Shown in pieces: positions 7,757 through 19,141 of a DNA stretch of 64,000 bases. The stretch covers positions 6,973,001-7,037,000 of the forward strand of contig NZ_CP108054.1 of NCBI RefSeq assembly GCF_036173125.1. The letters are read 5' to 3'. The notes beneath the pieces are model-generated. The model saw only the letters and a program-made list of their open reading frames with translations, did no database searches and was not told where the DNA came from. Within the stretch, counting starts at the first letter, position 1. Each line of letters begins with the position of its first letter. The stretch is from Streptomyces sp. NBC_00286. Lineage in GTDB: Bacteria > Actinomycetota > Actinomycetes > Streptomycetales > Streptomycetaceae. The position numbers were made by a program, and so were the translations under genes.

Positions 7757-9001
7757 GTGTCGCGCCCCCAATCCCTCATCGAGCGGGCCCTGACCGCCGT
7801 AAACCACCCTCCGGCGGTCCCTTCCCTGCGCAACGACGCGCACCTCGCCGCCGCGGTGGCCGCCCTCACCACGGTCATGGCCCTCTTCCTCAAGGACGGG
7901 CGCCAGCCGGACCCCCTCGCGTGGCTGCTGCTGCTGGGCGCGAACGTCTCGCTGATCTGGCGCCGGCGCCACCCCATGGCCGTGATGCTGGCCATGGTGG
8001 CCTGCGTCGTCCCGTACCACGCGCTCGACTACACCCACAGCGCCCCCATCCCGGCGACCCTGCTCGCGCTCTACACCGCCGCCGTCGCCGGCAGCGCCCG
8101 CCGCACCCTGCTCATCGGGACCGTTCTCATCGGCACGACCCTCACCGTCAACGCGGTCACCAATCCGGACGGACTCGCCGAGATGCTCCGCATCACCGGC
8201 TGGCTGATCTCCGTGCTCCTCCTCGGCGGCTACATCCGCGTCCACCGCCAGTACCTCGCCTCCACCCTGGAACGCGCCGAACGCGCCGAACGCACCCGCG
8301 AGGAGGAGGCCCGCCGTCGGGTCGCCGAGGAGCGGCTGCGTATCGCCCGCGACCTGCACGACCTGCTCGCGCACAGCATCACGCTCATCGGCGTGCAGAC
8401 CTCCGTCGCCGCCCACGTCCTGACCGCCGACCCGGACCGCCTCAACCGCGAGGCCGTCGCGAAGGCGCTCGACGACATCGCCGACACCTGCCGCACCGCC
8501 CGCGGCGAACTCCGCACCACCCTCGAGGTGTTGCGCGCCGCCGAGCACGGCGACGGCCGCGGACCGCTGCCCGGCCTCGACGGCATCCCCCACCTCACGG
8601 AGACCGCCCGCACCTCCGGGGCACGGGTCGATGCGACCGTACGGGCCGACCACGCGCCGCCCGCCGTGGGCGCCGCCGCGTACCGCATCGTGCAGGAGGC
8701 GCTGACCAACTCGGTACGGCACGGGGGGCCGGGGCTTTCTATCCGGGTGGACGTGTACGAGGAGGGCGGCGCGTTGTGTGTCTCGGTGACCGATGACGGC
8801 ACCGGGCCGACCGCCGGGGGCACCCCCGGGTTCGGGCTCGTGGGGATGCGGGAGCGGGCGCGGAGTGTGGGCGGCACACTGGACGCCGGGGCGGGGGTCG
8901 GTGGGGGGTTCGAGGTGAGGGCCGTACTGCCTGTGGTGTCTGTACCTCCGGCACCGCCCGAGCCGTCCACGCAGTCCGTGCATCGAGAAGGGGCCCGGTG
9001 A
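7757..9001 (+). CDS. NarL-type (HPK7) sensor histidine kinase
   Basis: 414 aa from a GTG at 7757 (GGAG lies close, 2 nt upstream). The N-terminal third has 4-5 hydrophobic segments ('LAWLLLLGANVSLIW', 'MAVMLAMVACVVPYHAL') without a clear extracytoplasmic sensor loop, so it may sense the membrane itself. A coiled-coil linker (residues 172-190) leads to the HisKA_3 box 'LRIARDLHDLLAHSITL' with the phospho-accepting His. A HATPase domain follows with N-box 'IVQEALTNSVRHGG', 'VTDDGTG' and 'GFGLVGMRERARSVGG'. It overlaps the response regulator by 4 bp (GTGA). The position behind the MmpL exporter suggests, but does not prove, that it controls that pump. Confidence 0.92.
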   Translation: MSRPQSLIERALTAVNHPPAVPSLRNDAHLAAAVAALTTVMALFLKDGRQPDPLAWLLLLGANVSLIWRRRHPMAVMLAMVACVVPYHALDYTHSAPIPATLLALYTAAVAGSARRTLLIGTVLIGTTLTVNAVTNPDGLAEMLRITGWLISVLLLGGYIRVHRQYLASTLERAERAERTREEEARRRVAEERLRIARDLHDLLAHSITLIGVQTSVAAHVLTADPDRLNREAVAKALDDIADTCRTARGELRTTLEVLRAAEHGDGRGPLPGLDGIPHLTETARTSGARVDATVRADHAPPAVGAAAYRIVQEALTNSVRHGGPGLSIRVDVYEEGGALCVSVTDDGTGPTAGGTPGFGLVGMRERARSVGGTLDAGAGVGGGFEVRAVLPVVSVPPAPPEPSTQSVHREGAR

Positions 9002-9675
9002 CCATGAGCGTCATCCGTGTTCTGCTCGCCGACGATCAGACCCTGGTTCGGTCCGCCTTCGCGATGCTCGTCGAGTCGGCCGGGGACATGGAGGTCGTCG
9101 CCGAGGCGGGTACCGGGCGGGAGGCCGTGGAGCTGGCCCGTTCGGAACGGGCGGATCTCGTGGTGATGGACATCCGCATGCCCGACCTCGACGGGATCGA
9201 GGCGACCCGGCTCATCGCCGCCGACGAGGATCTCGCGGGGGTCAAGGTCCTCGTCCTGACGACGTACGACACCGACGAGCACATCGTCGAGGCGCTGCGG
9301 GCCGGGGCGTCGGGGTTCCTGGTGAAGGACACGAAGCCCGCCGAACTCCTCGACGCCATCCGTACGGTGGCCGCGGGCGAGTCGCTTCTGTCGCCCGGGC
9401 CGACGTCGCGGCTGATCGCCCGCTTTCTGCGGGCGCCGCATGCCGTGGCTCCGGCGGCGGGTGGGCCCGAGGAGCTCTCCGAGCGGGAGCGGCAGGTGCT
9501 GGCCCTGGTCGCGCGCGGGCTCAACAACACCGAGATCGCGGAGGCGTTGGGGCTGAGCCCGCTCACGGCGAAGACGCATGTCAGCCGGATCATGGGGAAG
9601 TTGGGGGCGCGGGATCGAGCGCAGTTGGTGATGGTGGCGTATGAGTCGGGGCTGGTGGTACCGGGGGAGGGGTGA
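8998..9675 (+). CDS. NarL/FixJ-family response regulator
   Basis: A 225-aa protein with a REC domain (acidic pair 'LLADDQTLVRSAF', phospho-Asp at about 58 in 'LVVMDIRMPDLDG', Thr in 'VLVLTTYDTDEH', Lys in 'GFLVKDTKP'). It has a LuxR-type HTH ('LSERERQVLALVARGLNN', 'SPLTAKTHVSRIMGKLGA'). The start may be the overlapping GTG at 8998 or the ATG at 9004; AGAAGGGG upstream serves either. It is translationally coupled to the kinase and is its cognate partner. All conserved residues are present. Confidence 0.93.
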   Translation: MTMSVIRVLLADDQTLVRSAFAMLVESAGDMEVVAEAGTGREAVELARSERADLVVMDIRMPDLDGIEATRLIAADEDLAGVKVLVLTTYDTDEHIVEALRAGASGFLVKDTKPAELLDAIRTVAAGESLLSPGPTSRLIARFLRAPHAVAPAAGGPEELSERERQVLALVARGLNNTEIAEALGLSPLTAKTHVSRIMGKLGARDRAQLVMVAYESGLVVPGEG

Positions 9676-9790
9676 CGTTTTGAACCGCCGCCGCGACGAG
9701 CATGGGCATCTTGCCGAGCGGCAGGCCGCCTGGCTGTACTGGTATCTGGTAGCGCTCACCCAGCTGTCCCGTGCGTGGTGACAACACGCT

Positions 9791-9814
9791 GGCGCCCCCA
9801 CCTGCGGGGGAGCC
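9791..9814. terminator. G/C hairpin downstream of the two-component genes
   Basis: CCCCC-ACCTGC-GGGGG with outer GGC/GCC pairs, 115 nt after the response-regulator stop. It is the likeliest end of that transcript. The 276-bp gap 9676-9951 otherwise shows no gene that can be supported. Confidence 0.4.
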
Positions 9815-9951
9815 GGTTCCTCGCCGAATCCGGTCGGCCCCAGGCCACGCTGCATGCGACGGGGCTGTCAAAAACCGGTTGGAGTGCGTCACTGCCGCAG
9901 TAAGACTGTCGTCCGCCGGATTCGAGGTGACACGCGGGAAGGATCGACTGG

Positions 9952-10935
9952 ATGAGGACGAACCGACTCGGGCGCAGCGCGGTGGAGGTCACGGAGCTGG
10001 GCTTCGGCGGCGGGCCACTCGGCGGCCTCTTCGCGCCGCTCGACGACGGCACCGCGGCGGCGACGCTGTCCGCGGCCTGGGACTGCGGCATCCGCTACTT
10101 CGACACCTCCCCGCACTACGGCATCGGCCACTCCGAGCGCCGGACCGGTGACTTCCTCCGCGGCATGCCGCGAGGAGCGTTCACGCTCTCCACCAAGGTC
10201 GGCAGGCTCCTCGTCGCGCAGGACTCGCGGGGCGGCAGGGACGAGAGTTTCCATGTGCCCGCGAATCACCGACGGGTGTGGGATTTCTCCCGCGACGGTG
10301 TGCTGCGCAGCGTCGAGGACTCCCTCACCCGCATGGGCGTCGACCGCATCGATCTGCTGTTCCTCCACGACGCGGAGGAACACTTCGACACCGCCCTGCG
10401 CGACGGCTTTCCCGCCCTGGCGGAGCTGCGCTCCCAGGGCATGGTGGGCGCCATCGGAGCGGGCATGTACCACACAGGCATGCTGACCAGGCTGGTGAAG
10501 GAGACCGACGCCGACGTGGTGATGCTCTCCGGCCGCTACACACTCCTGGACCACAGCGCCCTCGACGACCTGCTGCCCGCGTGCACCCAACGCGGCGTCT
10601 CCGTTCTCGCCGCCTCCGTCTTCAACTCCGGGCTGCTCGCCACGCCGCGGCCCACCGATGGAGCGTCTTTCGACTACGCACCTGCCTCACCGGACGTCCT
10701 GCGGCGAGCGCATGGGATCGCCGACATCTGCGAAGCACACGGCACGACCCTTCCGCAGGCGGCGATGGCGTTCCCACTGTGTCACCCCACGGTCGCGGGC
10801 ATCGTGCTCGGCATGCGCTCTCCCGAGGAAGTACGGCACAACGTCGCGTCGTTCCAAGCCGACATCCCTGAGCGGCTCTGGGCCGATCTGCGCGAGGCAG
10901 GACTCCTCGACGAGCGTGCACCGGTCGGTGCATGA
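9952..10935 (+). CDS. aldo/keto reductase, L-fucose/aldose dehydrogenase-like
   Basis: A 327-aa NAD(P)-dependent oxidoreductase of the TIM-barrel AKR fold. Its start 'TNRLGRSAVEVTELGFG' and 'YFDTSPHYGIGHSE' are typical of the D-threo-aldose/L-fucose 1-dehydrogenase and pyridoxal 4-dehydrogenase branch. The catalytic tetrad is visible: Asp and Tyr in the DTSPHYG block, Lys in 'LSTKVGRL', His in 'LLFLHDAEEH'. GGAAGG lies 8 nt before the ATG. A LacI regulator follows about 155 bp downstream in the same direction, as is usual for carbohydrate catabolic genes. The sugar substrate cannot be told from sequence. Confidence 0.85.
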   Translation: MRTNRLGRSAVEVTELGFGGGPLGGLFAPLDDGTAAATLSAAWDCGIRYFDTSPHYGIGHSERRTGDFLRGMPRGAFTLSTKVGRLLVAQDSRGGRDESFHVPANHRRVWDFSRDGVLRSVEDSLTRMGVDRIDLLFLHDAEEHFDTALRDGFPALAELRSQGMVGAIGAGMYHTGMLTRLVKETDADVVMLSGRYTLLDHSALDDLLPACTQRGVSVLAASVFNSGLLATPRPTDGASFDYAPASPDVLRRAHGIADICEAHGTTLPQAAMAFPLCHPTVAGIVLGMRSPEEVRHNVASFQADIPERLWADLREAGLLDERAPVGA

Positions 10936-11090
10936 GGCCGGCGCAGAGAACGGCCCGATCCTCTCTGCATCGGAGCACCCGGATGGGCTTGGCCGAACAG
11001 GGCTGGTACCAGGCCGAATCGAACTGCTGTCCCGGCGGCCGACGGCTAATGTGTCCTGCGCCCGAGGAACTGCGCGTATCGGAGAAGGTG

Positions 11091-12140
11091 TTGACGGAAC
11101 GGTCGAACGGAAAACGTCCCACACTCGAGGACGTAGCGCGCCGGGCAGAGGTGTCGAAGTCCACGGTGTCCCGTGTGATCAACGGCGAGCCCAGAGTGCG
11201 GGCCGCGGTCGCCGAACGCATCCGACAGGCCGTGGACGAACTCGGCTACGTACCCAACCAAGCCGCCCGAAGCCTGGTCACCCGCCGCAACAACGCCGTC
11301 GCCGTCGTGGTCACCGAACCGCAGAACCGGCTTTTCGTGGACCCCTACTTCGACTGCCACCTGCGCGGCATCCGGCAGGAACTCGTCCAACAAGGGGCGC
11401 AGCCGGTGCTGCTGTTCATCGAGGAGCCGGACGACTATCCGCGCGTCGGAAACTTCCTGGGCGGCGGCCACGTCGATGGCGCCCTGCTGTTCTCGTTGCG
11501 CACCGACGACCCGTTGCCCGCCATGGTCGAGCACATGGGCCTGCCCGCCATCTTCGGCGGTCGCTCGGCCGTCGGCTCCGGCCACCGCAGCCACGGCTTC
11601 ACGTACGTCGACGCCGACAACCGCGGCGGAGCCAGGGAAGCCGTCCGGCATCTCGTATCACTGGGACGTCGACGCATCGGGACCATCACCGGGCCGCTCA
11701 ACCAGGCTTCCGCGATCGACCGCCTCGACGGCTACCGGGACGTACTCCTGGACACGCCATCCCGGTTGATCGCCGAGGGCGACTTCACGCTGCAGGGCGG
11801 CGCCGACGCCATGGCCGAGCTCCTCGACCGGTGTCCCGATCTGGACGCGGTCTTCGTCGCCTCGGACCTGATGGCATCCGGTGCCCTGCGCGTACTGCGG
11901 GAACGCGGGCGCAGAGTACCCGAGGATGTGTCGGTTGTCGGCTTCGACGACCTGGCGCCCATCGCCGAGGCGACGGAGCCACCGCTGACCACCGTGCACC
12001 AGGACATCGAGGACATGGGACGCCTGATGGCCCGGTTGCTGTTCAAGCGGACATCGGGCGAGCTCGCGTCGCGAGACGGCAGTCATCCGCTGTCCTCTGT
12101 GGTCACCCCGACACGCTTGGTCGTGCGGAAGTCCGCTTAA
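11091..12140 (+). CDS. LacI-family transcriptional regulator
   Basis: 349 aa if started at the TTG at 11091, which has GGAG 6 nt upstream and gives the usual LacI length. Earlier in-frame starts (10932, 11049) lack an RBS and add non-homologous residues. The HTH is at residues 10-32 ('TLEDVARRAEVSKSTVSR', 'VINGEPRV') with the hinge helix 'YVPNQAARSLVTRR'. A periplasmic-binding-protein-like effector domain follows ('VAVVVTEPQNRLFVDPY', 'VFVASDLMASGALRVL', 'VSVVGFDDLAPIAEA'). A sugar effector is expected for the family. It probably controls the upstream aldo/keto reductase or a distant sugar locus. It converges with the DapA-family gene 51 bp away. Confidence 0.9.
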   Translation: MTERSNGKRPTLEDVARRAEVSKSTVSRVINGEPRVRAAVAERIRQAVDELGYVPNQAARSLVTRRNNAVAVVVTEPQNRLFVDPYFDCHLRGIRQELVQQGAQPVLLFIEEPDDYPRVGNFLGGGHVDGALLFSLRTDDPLPAMVEHMGLPAIFGGRSAVGSGHRSHGFTYVDADNRGGAREAVRHLVSLGRRRIGTITGPLNQASAIDRLDGYRDVLLDTPSRLIAEGDFTLQGGADAMAELLDRCPDLDAVFVASDLMASGALRVLRERGRRVPEDVSVVGFDDLAPIAEATEPPLTTVHQDIEDMGRLMARLLFKRTSGELASRDGSHPLSSVVTPTRLVVRKSA

Positions 12141-12191
12141 GTGGGCGCTGCGGGGGGTGGTCGCCTGCGGCGGGCTTGGGGAAAGAAGCCC

Positions 12192-13127
12192 CTATAGCAA
12201 CCCCGCCCCCGCCAAATACTTCGCCACCCGCTCAACCTCCCCCGCCGACAAGGCGATCTGCGGCTCCGCCGTAACTGGACACTCAATAACCCCCCGCAGA
12301 TACAACGCTGCCTTGAACGCCCCCAGCCCTGCCGACGAACCCCCCATCCGCGCGGAATTCCCCACCTGCACCATCCCGAACAACGCGCACAACCGCTCCT
12401 GTTCGGCCCGGGCCCGCTCCCAGTCGCCCTCGCGGCAGAGGCGGTGGAGACGGACGTACCCGTGCGGATCCACGTTCGCGAGCCCAGGCACCGCCCCATC
12501 CGCCCCCATCGCCAGAGCCGTGTCGACGACCAGCTCAGACCCGGTCAGCACACTGAACCCGGCCACAGCGGGATCCATACGCGCCCCCATCACGACGGCC
12601 CGAAACCCACCCTCGTCCCCGCTGGAATCCTTCACCCCGACCAACACCCCGTCCGCGGCCAGCTCCAGCACCAACTCCGCACTCAGCTTCGTATGGACGG
12701 ACACCGGAAGGTCGTACGCGAAGACCGGCACCGAAGACCGCGAGGCGATGAGGCGGTAGTGGCGGGAGATCTCCGCCGGATGCGTCCGCGTATAGAACGG
12801 CGCCGTGACGACCACCGCATCGGCGCCCGCATCCGTGACGTACCGGACATGATCGAGAACCCGAGGAGTCGTCATGTCGATGGCCCCGGCGAGAACGGGC
12901 AGTCGACCACCCACGTGAGAGACGACCGTCTCGACGACAAGACGCCGATGACGGTCGGTCAAGTACGCCGCTTCGGACGAGGAGCCGAGGACGAAGAGCC
13001 CGTGCACCCCGCCTTCCACCAGGTGATCGACGAGCCTGAGCAGCGAGGGTACGTCCACCTCGCGGTCCGGTGTCAGGGGCGTGCAGACGGGTGGAACAAC
13101 ACCGGTCAGCGGGGCGGGAAGGGTCAT
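12192..13127 (-). CDS. DapA/N-acetylneuraminate-lyase family aldolase
   Basis: A 311-aa class I aldolase. The Schiff-base Lys is about 166 in 'GVLVGVKDSSGDEGG', with the active-site Tyr about 138 in 'VPVFAYDLP'. The pyruvate-carboxylate motif GTTGE is replaced by GSSSE (48-52), suggesting a function other than lysine synthesis. GGGAG lies 7 nt before the ATG at 13127. It is the last gene of the peptide-type ABC operon, 16 bp after the ATPase gene. It therefore probably cleaves or hydrates a 2-keto acid made from the imported substrate. Members of this fold act on KDG, sialic acid, hydroxyproline products and others; the exact substrate is not readable here. Confidence 0.85.
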   Translation of the reverse strand: MTLPAPLTGVVPPVCTPLTPDREVDVPSLLRLVDHLVEGGVHGLFVLGSSSEAAYLTDRHRRLVVETVVSHVGGRLPVLAGAIDMTTPRVLDHVRYVTDAGADAVVVTAPFYTRTHPAEISRHYRLIASRSSVPVFAYDLPVSVHTKLSAELVLELAADGVLVGVKDSSGDEGGFRAVVMGARMDPAVAGFSVLTGSELVVDTALAMGADGAVPGLANVDPHGYVRLHRLCREGDWERARAEQERLCALFGMVQVGNSARMGGSSAGLGAFKAALYLRGVIECPVTAEPQIALSAGEVERVAKYLAGAGLL

Positions 13128-13143
13128 CAAGGGCTCCCTGGTG

Positions 13144-14268
13144 CTATTGCTTCGACTTCTCTACGGGGATGTCGGCCATGGCGGTGGCCTCCGGAACCGC
13201 GGTGACGGCCTGCGCCACCAGCTCACGTGTCGACTGCTCCTCCTCCACAGGATGATGGCAACGAAAGCGATGCCCGGGACTCGACGCGTCCGCGAAGCCG
13301 GGCATCACTTCGGCGCACCGGGAGTCGGCCTTCCAGCAGCGCGTACGGAAGGGGCAGCCGCTGGGGGGACGGGTCGCCGACGGGACGGGGCCCACCAGCG
13401 GAATCGGGTCGATCGGGTCCAGGAGCCCGGGAGTCGCGGAGAACAGTGCGCGGGTGTACGGATGGCGGGCCCGGTCCGTCACTTCGTCGGCCGGGGACTC
13501 CTCGACGATCCGCCCGAGGTACATCGTGATGACGCGGTCGCTCATTCGCCGCACGGTCTGGATGTCGTGCGAGACGAAGACGAGGGCGAGTCCTAGGCGT
13601 TCCTTCAGGTCCAGGAGCAGGTTCAGGATCTGCGCGCGGACCGATACGTCGAGCGCGCTTGTCGGTTCGTCCGCCACGACCAGGTCCGGTTCCAGAGCCA
13701 ACGCCCTTGCGATCGCCACGCGTTGACGCTGGCCGCCGGAGAGCTGCCCGGGGAGCCCTTCGGCCAGCACGCGCGGCAGTCCGACGAGGGACATCAACTC
13801 CCGTACTCGATCCTCCCGTTGCTGGACCGTGCCGCGCCTGTGCACATCGAGTGGGTCCCGCAGGATCTGCCGTACCGTCAGCCGGCGGTTCAGCGCGGTC
13901 GACGGGTCCTGGAAGATCATGCCGGTGTGGGCGCCGACCGTGGCCCGCCGTTCGGGCGGCTTCATCGTCCACAGGTCCCGGCCGCGGAAGGACACCGTCC
14001 CGGACGTCGGCTTCTGTACGCCTACCAGCACCTTGGCGAGCGTCGACTTCCCGCAGCCGGACTCGCCGACGACGCCCACCGTCTCGCCGGGCGCGATCGC
14101 GAGATCGGCGCCGGTGAGGGCGTACACGCGATCGCGCGAGAACAGGCCACCGGTGCGCGCCTTGTGGACGACGTGCGTGTCGGAGAGCGTGATGACGGGG
14201 CCCGCCCCACTGCCCTGTGCCGCCCCATCGTCCCTACCGTGCCGCGTCGCCCCACCCTCCTGCTTCAT
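13144..14268 (-). CDS. oligopeptide-type ABC transporter ATP-binding protein (DppF/OppF-like)
   Basis: About 374 aa from the ATG at 14268; upstream in-frame sequence to 14430 lies inside the preceding gene and is Arg/His-rich noise. Walker A 'GESGCGKST' (about 68-76), signature '[15 protein letters not shown]', Walker B 'LVVADEPTSALD' and an H-loop 'VFVSHDIQTV' are intact. The C-terminal oligo_HPY segment ('TRPPSGCPFRTRC') carries the Cys-rich motif of peptide-transporter ATPases that can bind an Fe-S cluster. It is the second ATPase of the transporter; the first is fused to a permease just upstream. Confidence 0.93.
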   Translation of the reverse strand: MKQEGGATRHGRDDGAAQGSGAGPVITLSDTHVVHKARTGGLFSRDRVYALTGADLAIAPGETVGVVGESGCGKSTLAKVLVGVQKPTSGTVSFRGRDLWTMKPPERRATVGAHTGMIFQDPSTALNRRLTVRQILRDPLDVHRRGTVQQREDRVRELMSLVGLPRVLAEGLPGQLSGGQRQRVAIARALALEPDLVVADEPTSALDVSVRAQILNLLLDLKERLGLALVFVSHDIQTVRRMSDRVITMYLGRIVEESPADEVTDRARHPYTRALFSATPGLLDPIDPIPLVGPVPSATRPPSGCPFRTRCWKADSRCAEVMPGFADASSPGHRFRCHHPVEEEQSTRELVAQAVTAVPEATAMADIPVEKSKQ

Positions 14269-14276
14269 GGCCCCGC

Positions 14277-16318
<2,042 letters not shown>

Positions 16319-16322
<4 letters not shown>

Positions 16323-17281
16323 GCTTCGGCACCCCTCAGACGCGGGTTGACCAGCAGATAGAGGATGTCGATGACGAGGTTCACGATCACGAAGCCGAAG
16401 GCGGTCGTCAGGACGACGCCCTGTACGACGGCCGGGTCACCGTTCTTCACGGCGTCGATCATCAACTTCCCCATCCCGGGCAGCGAGAAGATCGTCTCGA
16501 TGACGACCGCGCCGCCGAGCAGATAGCCGACCTGGAGTCCGAGCACGGTCATCGGGTTGATCAGCGCGTTGCGCAGCACGTTCCGGCCGACCACGACCAC
16601 CGGTGGCAGACCGCTGCCGACGGCCGTGCGTACGTAGTCCTTGTCCAGCTCCTCGACCACGGCGGTCCGTACGATCCGGGTGAGCTTCGCGGCGACCGGC
16701 AGCGACAGCGCGAACGCCGGCAGCGTCATCGTCTTCAGCCAGCCGCTGAACGAGTCGGCCGGGTTGACGTATCCGCTGGTCGGGAACCAGCCGAAGTCCA
16801 CCGCCAGGTACTGGATCATCAGCAGCGCCAGCCAGAAGCCGGGCGCCGCGACACCGGTCAGCGAGACCACGCGGATCAGCTGGTCGGGCAGCCGGTCCCG
16901 GTAGATCGCGGCCGTGACCCCGCCGAGCAGGGACAGCACCACCGCGATACCGAGCCCCATGAACGTCAGCTGCATGGTCAGCGGCAGCGCGGTGGTGACC
17001 TGCTCGACGACCGGCGCCCTGGTCAGCGCACTGACGCCCATGTCCCCTCGAGCCAGGTCCGCGACGAAGGCGACGTATCGCACCGGAAGCGGATCGAGCA
17101 GCCCGTTCCGCTCCCGGAACTCGTGCAACTGCTCCTCGGTGGGGTTGGCCCCCTGGAAGTACGCGGACGCCGGATCACTGTCCGAGAACCGCATCACGAG
17201 AAACACGAACAGCACGATGCCGAGTACGAGCGGAACGAGCAGCGCAATACGGCGGGCCAGAATCCTGACGATCGCGACCAC
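16319..17281 (-). CDS. peptide-type ABC transporter permease (DppB-like)
   Basis: 320 aa from a GTG with AAGGAG upstream. It has an N-terminal TM ('ALLVPLVLGIVLFVFLVM'), a periplasmic loop with 'ERNGLLDPLPVRYVAF', and five further TM segments. The binding-protein-dependent transport signature is 'YVRTAVGSGLPPVVVVGRN', followed by 'GLQVGYLLGGAVVIETIF'. It forms the channel with the DppC half of the next gene. It lies 25 bp after the solute-binding protein and overlaps the fused gene by 4 bp. Confidence 0.93.
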
Positions 17282-17305
17282 GTAGGGCTCTCCTTGTTGT
17301 TCCGG

Positions 17306-18934
17306 TTACGCCCACTTGGCCTGGAGCAGGTTTATCCCCGGGTACGGCTGTGGTCGAATACCCGTCAATTCCTTCGCGTTCCAGGCGGTCATCAGCTCGT
17401 TGTGAACCACCGGATAGATCACGGCGTTCTCCGCGACGATGTCGATGTACTCCTGCGTCATCTGCTTCTTCGTCTCGGCGTCGGGTTCCCGCGTGGCCTC
17501 GTCCATGCGCTTGAAGAGGTCCTTGGCCACGGAGTTGTCCGTCCAACGGGCGTACCGCATCCAGGTGTTCTCGGGCCCGTAGTTGTAATGCATGATCAGG
17601 TCGGCGTCGAGGCCGAACTGGTTCGGATTCGAGGCGGCGGCGACGACCTGGAAATCCTGCTTCTGGTCGAGCTTGGTGAACAGCGCGGCGGTTTCCTGCG
17701 GCTGGAGGGTCGTCTTGACGCCGATGGCGTCCCACGAGGCCTTGATGGTCGGCAGACAGTCGACGATCCAACTCACGTTGACCGCCATGAGGTTGACCGT
17801 CAGCCCGCTGACTCCGGCCTCCCGCAGGAGTTCCCGGGCCTTGTCCTGGTCGTACGTGTATACCGTCTTGGCCTTCCGATAGCTCGGATTGCCCTCGTTG
17901 AGGAATGAGATCGCCGGCTTTCCGTGACCGCGCAGCGCGGCCTGGATCATCTTCTCCGTGTCGATCGCGTAGTGCAGCGCCTGGCGCACCCGTACGTCGT
18001 CGAACGGCTTGTGAGCGGTGTTGAAGAGCAGGAACAGGTGGTTCATTCCGGCCCCGCCCTCGACCTTCAGGCCGCCTTTCTCCAGCTGGGAGATATTGGC
18101 GTACGGAATGTTGTCGGAGATCTGCGCGCCCGCACTCGAACCGGAGATCTTGGCGACGCGCGGCGCGGCGTCCACGATCGACAGCCAGTTCATCTTCTTG
18201 AACGTGGCTTTTCGCGGCCCGTTGTAATCGGCGAAGGCCTCGAACGACGTGTTGGACTTCGGATTGTGCGCGGTCTGCCGGTACGGCCCCGAACCGACCG
18301 CCTTCCCCGCCGTCGCCTCGTCCAGCGCACCCGCCTTGGAGAAGACATGCTTCGGCATGATCTTCGCGAGCGTGAGCCGCTGCGCCCCGTCGGGGAACGG
18401 GAACCTGAGCACCAGATCCACCGTCTTCTCGTCGACCTTCTTCACCTCCTTCAGCCAGGGCGCGAAGAAGCTCTTGGCGAGCGTCGTCGTTTTGGGGTCC
18501 AGCACACGCCCGTACGTGAAGACCACGTCGTCGGCGGTGACGGGCTGCCCGTCGTGCCACTTCGCGCCCTCCCGCAGCGTGAACCTCCACGTGGTCGCCT
18601 GGAGATCGGCCGGGATCTCGGTCGCGAGGGCCGCGTACGGCTCACGGCTGATCGGATCGGTGTCCAGCAGCCCCTCGTAGATGTGGTGGTTGGCGGCCAC
18701 CGAGAACGCCGACGCCGTGAGCAGCGGGTCCCAGCTCTGGTCGTTGCCGTAGCCGATCACCGCCGTGAGCGTCCGGTTGGCGCCCTCGCCCCCGCCGCCC
18801 GTCTCGTTCGTGGACTCCGGCCCCGAGGAGCAGGCGGACAGCGTCGAGCTGATCGCGGCGGCCGCGCCCAGCGCGCCGGAGTACTTCAGGAACGACCGGC
18901 GGTGCAGCGCCGGTGCGTGGGTCGCGTCGCGCAC
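17306..18934 (-). CDS. Tat-type lipoprotein, extracellular solute-binding protein family 5
   Basis: 542 aa from a GTG preceded by GGAGGAACC. The signal has a twin-arginine-like 'HRRSFLKYSG' and a lipobox ending at Cys35 ('STLSAC'), so it is a probable Tat-exported, membrane-anchored lipoprotein. A Gly/Glu-rich linker follows. The SBP_bac_5 body is clear ('FTLREGAKWHDGQPVTADD', 'ALHYAIDTEKMI', 'YGPENTWMRYARW'). Family 5 binds peptides, opines, nickel-chelates or sugars, so the ligand is open. It is the first gene of the ABC-aldolase operon and carries the promoter and operator described upstream. Confidence 0.92.
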   Translation of the reverse strand: MRDATHAPALHRRSFLKYSGALGAAAAISSTLSACSSGPESTNETGGGGEGANRTLTAVIGYGNDQSWDPLLTASAFSVAANHHIYEGLLDTDPISREPYAALATEIPADLQATTWRFTLREGAKWHDGQPVTADDVVFTYGRVLDPKTTTLAKSFFAPWLKEVKKVDEKTVDLVLRFPFPDGAQRLTLAKIMPKHVFSKAGALDEATAGKAVGSGPYRQTAHNPKSNTSFEAFADYNGPRKATFKKMNWLSIVDAAPRVAKISGSSAGAQISDNIPYANISQLEKGGLKVEGGAGMNHLFLLFNTAHKPFDDVRVRQALHYAIDTEKMIQAALRGHGKPAISFLNEGNPSYRKAKTVYTYDQDKARELLREAGVSGLTVNLMAVNVSWIVDCLPTIKASWDAIGVKTTLQPQETAALFTKLDQKQDFQVVAAASNPNQFGLDADLIMHYNYGPENTWMRYARWTDNSVAKDLFKRMDEATREPDAETKKQMTQEYIDIVAENAVIYPVVHNELMTAWNAKELTGIRPQPYPGINLLQAKWA

Positions 18935-18959
18935 GGTTCCTCCAGCATGCAGTGGGGAG

Positions 18960-19019
18960 ATACGACGTCCTACGTCATAGGTGCAGCGTGACCATAGGAG
19001 GGGTCGTGGGGGCGGTCAA
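18960..19019 (-). promoter_or_regulatory. promoter and putative GntR operator of the ABC operon
   Basis: On the minus strand, TTGACC (19019-19014) and TATGGT (18996-18991) are separated by exactly 17 bp, a good housekeeping-type promoter. Just downstream of the expected start, ATACGACGT-CCT-ACGTCATAG (18960-18980) forms a 9-bp inverted repeat with two mismatches. This is where a repressor could block clearance. The divergent GntR protein is the natural candidate. Confidence 0.6.
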
Positions 19020-19141
19020 GGGATCGCGCACGAATGCCGTTTCTTCCAGAGGTGCGACCAATGTCGGTACCACGGAACGGGAGTTGAGCCCTGTATCCGA
19101 CGGGTCGTGGCGAGAAGTTTAGTCAGGAGGTGGGACGTGGG

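Noticed and set aside
5263..7995. 910-codon open frame on the minus strand opposite the MmpL gene
   Set aside because: It is antisense to a clear RND transporter and has Arg/His/Gln-rich low-complexity sequence, the usual shadow of GC-rich coding DNA.
9791..9814. Single CRISPR-repeat-like G/C hairpin
   Set aside because: Only one unit, no spacing pattern and no cas genes; better read as a terminator.
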